Shown here one piece after another: positions 57,184 through 64,000 of a stretch of 64,000 nt of DNA. The position numbers and the translations under genes were made by a program. The number at the start of each line of letters is the position of its first letter. Positions within the stretch are counted from its first letter, which is position 1. A model generated the notes under the pieces. It searched no databases and was not told where the DNA came from. It saw only the letters and a program-made list of their open reading frames with translations. Source of the DNA: Aromatoleum evansii (GTDB lineage Bacteria; Pseudomonadota; Gammaproteobacteria; Burkholderiales; Rhodocyclaceae); NCBI RefSeq assembly GCF_012910805.1, contig NZ_WTVK01000018.1, forward strand, positions 38,434 through 102,433, written 5' to 3'.

Positions 57184-58944
57184 TCAGTAGAGCTCCGCCA
57201 GTCGCGTACGGATGGCTTCCGGCACGTTCGGTTGATTCGCGATCTCCGACAGGAAGTCCGGATCGTCTGCCACGGTGAGGCGATCGAGGGCGATGGACCG
57301 GAGGATGGTCGAGAGCGGGGCCGCGGCGGCGCGCGGAGAGATGCGCTCGGGGCCGGTGAAGTCGTCGGGGCCGCCGAAAGGCAGGCGCGGGCGCAGGTCG
57401 ATGTCCGTGTCCTCGATCTCGTCGAGGGCGAGCGACCAGACGATGGATTCGGGCGTGCTCCGCAGGGCATTCCTCGGCCGCGGTGTTTCGATTTCGCGCG
57501 CGAGGGCGGGAAGATTGCGGAAGGCGGCCCGCAGGGTGCGGCAGGCCTGTTTCAGCGACACGGCGGCGACATCGGGATCGGCCGTTGGCTGCATGAGGTT
57601 CAGGCAGCGCAGCCTGCCGCCGACACGCAGCGTTTCGCCTGCGGCGCCCAGCGCGCTCATCATCCCGGGCGTGCCGTAGCGCGCGAGGCCGTTGATCATG
57701 ACGAGCCGGATCGATGTCTCCTTCGCCTTGACGAGCGCTTCGTAGGGGTCGCCGGCCGTGCCGTCGATGACGAGGAGGTCGGCGCGCCTGCCGGGCTGCA
57801 GCGTGCCAAGCGCCTTGTCCCACTTGAGGATCGCGGCGGCTTCGCGCGTCGCCATCGCGACGAGGTCGCGCGCGCCGAAGAAGCCGTCGAGCATGTGCTG
57901 CGAATAGAGCCACGCGACCTTCAGTTCGCCGAGCAGGTTCTTGCTCCCCGAGGGGGACCAGTCGCTGCCGAGACCGATGCGCACGTTTGCGCGGCAGGCG
58001 GCTTTCACGTCGGCAGTCGCGCCATAAAGCAGGAGGTTGCTGAAGGGGGACCACACCATCGCGCCCTGGTGCCGCCCCAGCACGGCGAAGTCTTCCGGCA
58101 ACAGGCCCGCGGCATGGATGCCGGCGAGACGGTCATTGAGGGCCCACCGGTCGGGCGCAACCTGTAGCGCGAGGAAATGGCGGCGCGCGATCGAATCCGG
58201 TGCGTCCGGTGGCGTCACGCCTTCGCTGAGATGAAGGAGGAAGCAGCTGCCCTCCTTCTCGAGCCGCTCCAGGAACCAGGCGGCATCGCGAGCATCGATG
58301 TCGGGGATGCGCGCCTGCGCTTCGGGCAGTTCGGGGTCGTCGGTCTGTTCGACATTGCGCAGCAGGCCGCGGTAGTAGCGTCGTATGCCGGCGTTGCTGT
58401 TGAGCATGATCCCCTGGCTCGTCGTGACGCCGCCGAGCAGGCATTTGCATTCGACGTAGCGGACGAGCGGTGCGAGCAGCGCGGCCTTGCCTTCGGCGTC
58501 GCGGTAGGTGCCGACGACGGTCATCGGGCCGCTGATCAGCCGACGGTAGTCGGGATGATCGGGCCACTGGCCGCGATGCTGGAAGCGTCGGGGCACCGGC
58601 GCCCAAAGCGGCAGCGCGTTGTAGGCGAGGTGATTGTGCAGCTCGATCAGACCCGGGTAGAGCGTGCCGCGCGTGGCGACGGGCGCGATGCCTTCGAAAC
58701 CGGGCGGCGCCGGCCGGGCGCGGTCCTGCACGGCGACGATGGCGCCGCGGTCGATGTAGACGACAGCGTCCGTCCTGACCGTAAATGCGTCGTCCATCGT
58801 CACGACGCGACCGGCGAGCGCGGCCTTCGGGCCGGTCGGGAGGTCGATCGGCTCTGCTCCCCTGGCGACCGCCACGGGGGCGCGCCGGGCGGGCGGCGAC
58901 TCGGCTCCGGCAAGCGGATACCAGCAACGCGGAATGCCGGTCAT
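57184..58944 (-). CDS. Amidohydrolase-superfamily protein with C-terminal extension
   Basis: A 586-residue metal-dependent hydrolase of the chlorohydrolase/cytosine-deaminase type. The barrel begins at LYPGLIELHNHLAYN (HxH metal ligands). HLSEG supplies a further His and GLGSDWSP the Asp. A ~130-residue C-terminal segment beyond the usual DLLVIDG end has no family match that I recognise. Its start overlaps the stop of the UDG-family gene by 4 bp (ATGA). Converges with glk across 60 bp. Substrate unknown; a deaminated or damaged nucleobase would suit the partner but is a guess. Confidence 0.82.
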   Translation of the reverse strand: MTGIPRCWYPLAGAESPPARRAPVAVARGAEPIDLPTGPKAALAGRVVTMDDAFTVRTDAVVYIDRGAIVAVQDRARPAPPGFEGIAPVATRGTLYPGLIELHNHLAYNALPLWAPVPRRFQHRGQWPDHPDYRRLISGPMTVVGTYRDAEGKAALLAPLVRYVECKCLLGGVTTSQGIMLNSNAGIRRYYRGLLRNVEQTDDPELPEAQARIPDIDARDAAWFLERLEKEGSCFLLHLSEGVTPPDAPDSIARRHFLALQVAPDRWALNDRLAGIHAAGLLPEDFAVLGRHQGAMVWSPFSNLLLYGATADVKAACRANVRIGLGSDWSPSGSKNLLGELKVAWLYSQHMLDGFFGARDLVAMATREAAAILKWDKALGTLQPGRRADLLVIDGTAGDPYEALVKAKETSIRLVMINGLARYGTPGMMSALGAAGETLRVGGRLRCLNLMQPTADPDVAAVSLKQACRTLRAAFRNLPALAREIETPRPRNALRSTPESIVWSLALDEIEDTDIDLRPRLPFGGPDDFTGPERISPRAAAAPLSTILRSIALDRLTVADDPDFLSEIANQPNVPEAIRTRLAELY

Positions 58945-59756
58945 GCGACGACTCCCTTGGGAATCCTGATCGTGATATTGCGCCGCTTGGCCAGATCGTC
59001 GGGGCCGGCGCGCCGCGCCCAGCCGTCCTGCTCGCGCATCCACGCCGGCAATCCGGCGGGAAAATCGAATTCGGGGATGCCGATGCGGTCCTCGTCCGTC
59101 CAGGTATCGCCGTACAAGACAAGGGGAGTCGGCGCGTCCGGATGCTGCACGCGCAGCGCGACGGCCTGCAGGGCCTTGTTCCAGTTGCGCAGCAACGCCG
59201 TGGTCGCATCCGCGAGCTTCGCCTTGTTGCCATTCGAGGCGCTTTCCGGCTGGGTGGGATGAGTCAGCGCGGCATAGGCGAGGTCGATGGCCCCGCCCGC
59301 CGGGGTCTCCCTCCAGAAACGCCACGCCTCGTCGGCCACCCGGCCGAATGCCAGCACGACCTCGATGCGGCTGCCGGTCAGCAGGGCGTGCAGCCAGCGG
59401 TTGCGGTAATCGACCAGCCGCGCATCCTTGCGCGTGTGCGCCTTGACGCTGCCGTAGACGCTGTAGAGGTAGGTGTTGATGAACACGTAGCTGCGCGTCA
59501 CGCCGAGCTTGCGCAGCAGCCCCTGCACGCGTCGTCCGGCCTCGCCGACCATGATGCGCCGGATGACGCTCTCGTGCTGCGCGGGGTCCTGTCCGATGAC
59601 CAGCACGCGGGCCGAGCCGTCGAGCCGCCCGCGATGGAAGATCGGCCCCCATTCGGTGCGGAACTGCCCGGGCGGGTAGACATCCGCCCCCGGGTATTCG
59701 GAACAGAGCGTCACGAAAGGCTCGGCGACATAGCCTGGGTCGAACGGATGCGACAT
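58941..59756 (-). CDS. Uracil-DNA-glycosylase-family protein
   Basis: A 271-residue protein with the UDG fold. Motif A reads VLVIGQDPAQHE around residues 49-60, where the Asp is the family catalytic position. It lacks the N-terminal Fe-S cysteines of family 4/5 enzymes. VLAFGRVADEAW is the usual central strand. ATG 59756 begins MSHPFDPGY. A role in base excision repair is likely, but the true substrate is uncertain because the second active-site motif is not plain. Translationally coupled to the amidohydrolase gene. Confidence 0.75.
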   Translation of the reverse strand: MSHPFDPGYVAEPFVTLCSEYPGADVYPPGQFRTEWGPIFHRGRLDGSARVLVIGQDPAQHESVIRRIMVGEAGRRVQGLLRKLGVTRSYVFINTYLYSVYGSVKAHTRKDARLVDYRNRWLHALLTGSRIEVVLAFGRVADEAWRFWRETPAGGAIDLAYAALTHPTQPESASNGNKAKLADATTALLRNWNKALQAVALRVQHPDAPTPLVLYGDTWTDEDRIGIPEFDFPAGLPAWMREQDGWARRAGPDDLAKRRNITIRIPKGVVA

Positions 59757-59916
59757 GAGAGCTCTCCTTCGGACGGGCGGTGGCCTGCGCGCCGCCGGAC
59801 CCGCCGTTGATTTGGCATAGCACAGAAATTCGCTTCGTTCGTGGCTGACCGCGGCCGGAGTTCGCCGAGACGCGTGCGCCGCCGGTCGCGCCCTCCGCCC
59901 GGGTAAGAAGTTCTCC

Positions 59917-59945
59917 TTGACAACCGGCCTTCCACGGCATTTAAT
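59917..59945 (+). promoter_or_regulatory. Near-consensus sigma-70 promoter of the ROK/sugar ABC operon
   Basis: TTGACA (59917-59922), 17-bp spacer, TTTAAT (59940-59945). Start of the ROK gene is 62 bp beyond the -10. It is unusually close to consensus for this GC-rich genome. Confidence 0.8.
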
Positions 59946-59970
59946 AAACCAACTTGATTTATTAATAAAC
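59941..59970. promoter_or_regulatory. Operator overlapping the promoter: TTAATAAAC direct repeat and palindrome
   Basis: TTAATAAAC occurs at 59941-59949 and 59962-59970, 21 bp apart. The second is embedded in the perfect palindrome TTTATTAATAAA (59958-59969). TTTATTAATAAA-type sites are known for ROK-family sugar repressors. Its overlap with the -10 box suggests repression by the ROK protein encoded downstream. Confidence 0.75.
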
Positions 59971-60006
59971 AAACACCGCCAAAGAGCGGGGTCGAAGGAG
60001 ACGAGC

Positions 60007-61254
60007 ATGGCAACAGCCCAGATCGGGCGCGGCCGCAACTCCGTGCGGCTGCGGCGCTACAACGAACGCCTGCTGCTGCAGGTGTTGCGCCGTTCCGGGG
60101 AGGCCTCGAAGGCCGACCTTGCGCGCCGCACCCACCTGACCAGCACGGCCATCGGCAGCATCATCCAGTCGCTCGAGGCGAGCGAGCTGATCGTGTATAC
60201 GGGTCGCCGCACCGAAGGCCAGCGCGGCCAGCCGGCGACGCTGATCGACCTGAACCCGAAGGGGGCCTTCGGCATCGGCGTGCGCCTCGACCGCGACACG
60301 ATCGAGACCGCGCTGCTCGACTTCGGCGGCCAGATCCTCGCCCGCCGCGTGCATGACCGCATCCTGCCCTCCCCCGACGAGACGCTGAAGCTCGTGCAGG
60401 CCGACATCGAGGAAGTGCTGAAGGCGATCACCCTGGAGGAGCGCGAGCGCCTGACCGGGATCGGCGTCGCCCAGCCCTTCAACCTCGGCGCCTGGCTGCG
60501 CGAGCTGAACCTGCCGAACGAAGATTTCCGCGCGTGGGACGAGGTCGATTTCGCCTTCGAGCTGGGCGAGGCGACCGGCCTGCCGGTGTTCAGCGAGAAC
60601 GACGGCAATGCGGCGGCGATCGCGGAGCTGTTCTACGGCTGCGGACGCGAGTTCGACGACTTCCTGTATCTCTTCATGGGGCCGGTGATCGGCTGCGGCG
60701 TCGCGCTCAACGGCGACTGCCTGCGCGGCGTGACCGGCAACGCCGGCGACATCGCGGTGATGCCGGTGCCGCCGAGCCGCCTCGCCTCGGCGCAGGCGCC
60801 CGCGCACAAGTGGGACATGCTGCTGTCGCGCGCCTCGCTCAACGCGCTGGGCCGCCACCTGCGCCACATGGGTGCCGACGTCACGAGCCACGCCGACCTG
60901 GAGCGCCACATCCGCGCCCATCACCCCGCCGTGGAGGAATGGGTCGAGGACTGCATCGACGCGCTCGCCCCGGCCGTGCGTGCCGCGCTGTGCATGCTGG
61001 ACGTGCCGGTCGTGGTGTTCGATGCGGACGTCGATGGCGGCCTGATCGACCTCCTGCAGCGCCGCCTCGCCAAGGCACTGGCCGACAACGCGCCCGAGGC
61101 GCGCGAGGCGCCGGAACTGGTGCGCGGCACCTTCGGCTCCGATGCCGGTGCGGTGGGCGCTGCGAGCCTGCCGATGTTCTTCAGCTTCTCCCCGCGCGCC
61201 GAGATCCTCGGCAGCGTGACGCGTTCGATCGAGGATATGCGCGATGCCGACTGA
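60007..61254 (+). CDS. ROK-family sugar-responsive repressor
   Basis: A 415-residue regulator with an N-terminal winged helix (~15-75; [24 protein letters not shown]) and a ROK sugar-kinase-like domain. The usual ROK zinc motif (CGxxGCxE) and kinase phosphate motif are missing: after GVTGNAGDI the sequence runs MPVPPSRLA. It is therefore a sugar sensor, not a kinase. GGAGACG precedes ATG 60007. It is the first gene of the operon, overlapping the ATPase gene by 11 bp. Confidence 0.88.
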   Translation: MATAQIGRGRNSVRLRRYNERLLLQVLRRSGEASKADLARRTHLTSTAIGSIIQSLEASELIVYTGRRTEGQRGQPATLIDLNPKGAFGIGVRLDRDTIETALLDFGGQILARRVHDRILPSPDETLKLVQADIEEVLKAITLEERERLTGIGVAQPFNLGAWLRELNLPNEDFRAWDEVDFAFELGEATGLPVFSENDGNAAAIAELFYGCGREFDDFLYLFMGPVIGCGVALNGDCLRGVTGNAGDIAVMPVPPSRLASAQAPAHKWDMLLSRASLNALGRHLRHMGADVTSHADLERHIRAHHPAVEEWVEDCIDALAPAVRAALCMLDVPVVVFDADVDGGLIDLLQRRLAKALADNAPEAREAPELVRGTFGSDAGAVGAASLPMFFSFSPRAEILGSVTRSIEDMRDAD

Positions 61255-62791
61255 TATCACCCCTCGCCCCGTGCTCGAGATGCGCGGCATCTCCAAGACC
61301 TTCCCCGGTGTGCGCGCGCTGCGCGACGTGTCCCTGACGCTCTACCCCGGCGAGGTGCATTCGCTGATGGGCGAGAACGGCGCCGGCAAGTCGACGCTGA
61401 TGAAGATCCTCTCGGGCGCCTACAGCGCCGACGAGGGCGGCGAGATCCGCATCGACGGCCAGCCCGTGGTCATCGACGGGCCGCTGTCGGCCAAGGCGCT
61501 GGGCGTCGCGGTGATCTACCAGGAGCTCACGCTGTGCGCGAGCCTGACGGTGGCCGAGAACATCTACCTCGGGCGCGAACTGCGCCGCGCCGGGCGCATC
61601 GACCGCCACGCGATGGAAGCGGGTTGCGCCGGCATCCTCGAACGGCTCGGCGCCTCCTTCGGGCCGCGCACGCTGGTGAGCGACCTGTCGATCGCCGAGC
61701 GCCAGTTGGTCGAGATCGCCCGCGCGATCCACGCCGATGCGCGCATCCTGGTGATGGACGAGCCGACGACGCCGCTGTCCTCGCGTGAGACGGACCGCCT
61801 GTTCGAGCTGATCCGCCAGCTGCGCGCGGACGGCTTAGCGATCGTCTATGTCAGCCATCGCATGGCCGAGATCTACGAGCTCTCCGACCGCGTGTCGGTA
61901 CTGCGCGACGGCAGCTACGTCGGCACGCTGGAGCGCGACGCGCTCTCGGCCGAGGCGTTGGTGCAGATGATGGTGGGCCGCGACCTGTCCGGCTTCTACA
62001 AGAAGGACCACAAGCCCTACGAGCCGGGCGCGGTGGTGATGGCGGTGCGCGACATGCGCGACGGCAAGCGGGTGCGCGGCTGCAGCTTCGACCTGCACGC
62101 GGGCGAGGTGCTGGGCATCGCCGGCCTGGTCGGCGCGGGGCGCACGGAGCTGGCGCGGCTGATCTTCGGCGCCGACGAGCGCACGAGCGGCGAGCTGGTC
62201 GTCGATGGCGTGCCGGTGCGGCTGAAGACGCCGCTCGACGCGATCCGCGCGGGCGTCGTGTACCTGACCGAGGATCGCAAGGGCCGCGGCCTGTTCCTGG
62301 ACATGAGCGTGCGCGACAACATCAACGTGTGCGCATGCTCCGACGACGCCCGTACCGGCGGCGTGCTGAACCTCGCGAAGGCGCGCGAGCGGGCGACGGC
62401 GGCGATCCGCGATCTGGCGATCCGCGTGCCGAACTCGCGCGTGAATGTCGGCGCGCTTTCCGGCGGCAACCAGCAGAAGGTGCTGCTGTCGCGCCTGCTG
62501 GAGATCAAGCCGCGCGTGCTGATCCTCGACGAGCCGACGCGCGGCGTCGACATCGGGGCTAAGTCGGAGATCTACCGGATCATCAACGACCTCGCGAACC
62601 GCGGCGTCGGCGTGATCGTGATCTCGAGCGAGCTGCCCGAGGTCGTCGGCACCGCCGACCGCGTGCTGGTGATGCGCGAAGGCGAGCTGGTCGGCGAACT
62701 CGGGGGCTACTCCGGCGCGCCGATCACGCAGGAAGCAATCATCGAACTGGCCACCGGCGCCACCCCGCAGACCCTGCCGCAGGCCGCCTGA
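61244..62791 (+). CDS. Sugar ABC transporter ATPase with two ABC domains (RbsA/XylG family)
   Basis: A 515-residue tandem ATPase. The first domain has [22 protein letters not shown] and [11 protein letters not shown]. The second has [19 protein letters not shown] and [12 protein letters not shown]. As in RbsA, only the first Walker A is canonical. The ATG lies 11 bp inside the ROK gene end. It powers the permease encoded 33 bp downstream; sugar probably a monosaccharide such as xylose, ribose, fructose or an inositol. Confidence 0.94.
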   Translation: MPTDITPRPVLEMRGISKTFPGVRALRDVSLTLYPGEVHSLMGENGAGKSTLMKILSGAYSADEGGEIRIDGQPVVIDGPLSAKALGVAVIYQELTLCASLTVAENIYLGRELRRAGRIDRHAMEAGCAGILERLGASFGPRTLVSDLSIAERQLVEIARAIHADARILVMDEPTTPLSSRETDRLFELIRQLRADGLAIVYVSHRMAEIYELSDRVSVLRDGSYVGTLERDALSAEALVQMMVGRDLSGFYKKDHKPYEPGAVVMAVRDMRDGKRVRGCSFDLHAGEVLGIAGLVGAGRTELARLIFGADERTSGELVVDGVPVRLKTPLDAIRAGVVYLTEDRKGRGLFLDMSVRDNINVCACSDDARTGGVLNLAKARERATAAIRDLAIRVPNSRVNVGALSGGNQQKVLLSRLLEIKPRVLILDEPTRGVDIGAKSEIYRIINDLANRGVGVIVISSELPEVVGTADRVLVMREGELVGELGGYSGAPITQEAIIELATGATPQTLPQAA

Positions 62792-62824
62792 GCGGTCCCA
62801 GCACAAGAGCAGGAGAGACACACC

Positions 62825-63853
62825 ATGGAGAAGACAATGAGCAACGCCCCCGCCACGAATCCCACCACCCTCGCCGGTTCGCCGCGCGCCCCTGTGCAGG
62901 CGACCCCGCGCGAGCGCTTCCAGGCCGTGATGCGCGCCGTCGGCATGCTGCCGGTGCTGATCCTGCTGGCCGCGGGCTTCGGCATCCTCGCGGAGGGCTT
63001 CCTCACCGCGCAGAACCTGTCGATCGTCGCGCAGCAGGCGTCGATCAATATCGTGCTGGCGGCCGGCATGACCTTCGTGATCCTGACCGCCGGCATCGAC
63101 CTGTCGGTGGGCGCCATCCTCGCCGCGGCGGCGGTCGTGTCGGTGATGGCCTCTGCACTGCCGGGCGGCGGCTTCCTCGGCATCGCCGCAGGCCTCGCCG
63201 TGGGCCTCGCCTTCGGCCTCGTGAATGGCAGCCTCGTCGCCTTCGCGAAGCTGCCTCCCTTCATCGTGACGCTGGGCGCGCTCACCGCGGTGCGAGGCGT
63301 CGCGCGCCTGCTCGGCGCCGACCAGACCGTATTCAACCCCGACCTGCCCTTCGCCTTCATCGGCAACGACAACCTGCTGGGCGTGCCCTGGCTCGTGTGG
63401 ATCGCCCTCGCGGTGATCGCCGGCTCGTGGTTCATCCTGCGCCGCACGGTGCTGGGCCTGCACATCTACTCGGTCGGCAGCAACCCGGAAGCGGCGCGCC
63501 TGTCGGGCATCAAGGTATGGAAGGTGCTGCTCTTCGTGTATGCGATGTCGGGCCTCCTGGCCGGCCTCGGCGCGGTGATGACCTCGGCGCGCCTGCTCGC
63601 CGCCAACGGACTGCAGCTCGGCCAGTCCTACGAGCTCGACGCGATCGCCGCGGTGATCCTCGGTGGCACGAGCTTCGTCGGCGGCGTCGGCTCCATCGTC
63701 GGCACGCTGATCGGGGCGCTGATCATCGCGGTGCTGTCGAACGGCCTCGTGCTGCTGGGCGTGTCGGACATCTGGCAATACATCATCAAGGGCCTCGTGA
63801 TCATCGGCGCCGTGGCGCTGGACCGCTATCGCCAGAGCGGCGCGCGGACCTGA
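62825..63853 (+). CDS. Sugar ABC transporter permease (RbsC/XylH family)
   Basis: A 342-residue permease with 8-10 helices. Typical family stretches are VILTAGIDLSVGAILAAAAVV, FIVTLGALTAVRGVARLL, and AIAAVILGGTSFVGGVGSIVGTLIGAL. AGGAGAG precedes ATG 62825. The cognate binding protein is not upstream and is presumably encoded after the window end. Confidence 0.94.
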   Translation: MEKTMSNAPATNPTTLAGSPRAPVQATPRERFQAVMRAVGMLPVLILLAAGFGILAEGFLTAQNLSIVAQQASINIVLAAGMTFVILTAGIDLSVGAILAAAAVVSVMASALPGGGFLGIAAGLAVGLAFGLVNGSLVAFAKLPPFIVTLGALTAVRGVARLLGADQTVFNPDLPFAFIGNDNLLGVPWLVWIALAVIAGSWFILRRTVLGLHIYSVGSNPEAARLSGIKVWKVLLFVYAMSGLLAGLGAVMTSARLLAANGLQLGQSYELDAIAAVILGGTSFVGGVGSIVGTLIGALIIAVLSNGLVLLGVSDIWQYIIKGLVIIGAVALDRYRQSGART

Positions 63854-63863
63854 AGACAGCACC

Positions 63864-64000
63864 TAGTCCCTCCCCCTTCAAGGGGGGCGAAGCAGGGGTT
63901 TCGGCGAGCATCGCTCGCTGCCTGCGGAGCGGCGAGGCGCAGCCGAGACTACCGGTTAGGAGGGGGATGGGTTTCGGCGACGTCTGCTTAACCCATCCCC
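63864..64000. repeat. CCCTTCAAGGGGG-family repeat at the window edge, incomplete
   Basis: Begins CCCTCCCCCTTCAAGGGGGG and contains AGCAGGGGTTTCGGCGAGC and AACCCATCCCC, matching the order of the element at 23044-23283. It runs past the end of the window. Confidence 0.7.

Noticed and set aside
57184..59940. One 918-residue frame suggesting an amidohydrolase fusion
   Set aside because: The N-terminal third is a shadow of the UDG-family gene; the amidohydrolase has its own ATG at 58944 with a 4-bp overlap.

Overview
The window is GC-rich (roughly two thirds G+C) chromosomal DNA of an aerobic, respiratory Gram-negative bacterium. Outer-membrane porins, TRAP and SLC5-type membrane proteins, a glycine betaine operon ordered as in Pseudomonas, and a Rhodocyclales-like porin style point to a betaproteobacterium, probably of the Azoarcus/Thauera group. 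The genus is an inference from gene style, not a database result. No phage, transposase, plasmid, tRNA, rRNA or CRISPR feature was seen. Gene starts were chosen by Shine-Dalgarno spacing.

Positions 1-38.7 kb form a large island for quaternary amines, chiefly glycine betaine. Its catabolic core is a Rieske monooxygenase with its reductase (gbcAB-like, 6.5-9.0 kb), which would remove the first methyl group. The dimethylglycine demethylation operon (18.6-27.1 kb) follows: a dipeptidase-like protein, a V4R-domain protein, dgcA, dgcB, two ETF subunits and a small protein. Three unrelated importers sit in the island: an OpuA/ProU-type ABC system (15.2-18.3 kb), a TRAP system (28.8-31.7 kb) and a BCCT carrier (35.4-36.9 kb). 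Three paralogous GATase1-AraC regulators of the GbdR/CdhR/SouR type are present, along with a LysR regulator and two porins. An ALDH/FAD-oxidase pair lies at the left edge. A pyrrolysine-free MttB-family (corrinoid-dependent) methyltransferase at 37.2-38.7 kb suggests a second, cobalamin-dependent demethylation route. An SLC5-like sensor fused to GGDEF and EAL domains (12.0-15.2 kb) may connect solute sensing to cyclic di-GMP.

The most unusual locus is at 38.7-40.6 kb. A clear cobalamin riboswitch is followed by a candidate antiterminator, a strong intrinsic terminator, a 49-residue peptide gene and a translationally coupled radical SAM/SPASM enzyme. The peptide pair resembles, from memory, the CbpA/CbpB family. 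This is a B12-controlled ribosomal-peptide-modification system next to the corrinoid methyltransferase gene, with which it shares a bidirectional terminator.

Positions 40.7-57.1 kb hold an alpha-glucoside/trehalose uptake and catabolism regulon: GH13 glucosidase, binding protein, two permeases, ATPase, trehalase, MFS transporter, LacI repressor, ScrY-like porin, then zwf and glk. Four matching LacI-type operators (GAAGCGCTTT core) tie these units together, including central glucose metabolism. Positions 57.2-59.8 kb encode an amidohydrolase and a uracil-DNA-glycosylase-family protein with overlapping ends. Positions 59.9-63.9 kb begin a ROK-regulated sugar ABC operon with a near-consensus promoter and an overlapping operator; its binding protein is not in the window.

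Several dispersed intergenic repeat families are visible. One is a REP-like pair inside a 193-bp tandem duplication at 9.27-9.65 kb. Another (GTAGGGCGGGAGG type) occupies consecutive gaps of the sugar ABC operon. A third (CCCTTCAAGGGGG type) occurs at 23.0, 26.0 and 63.9 kb.
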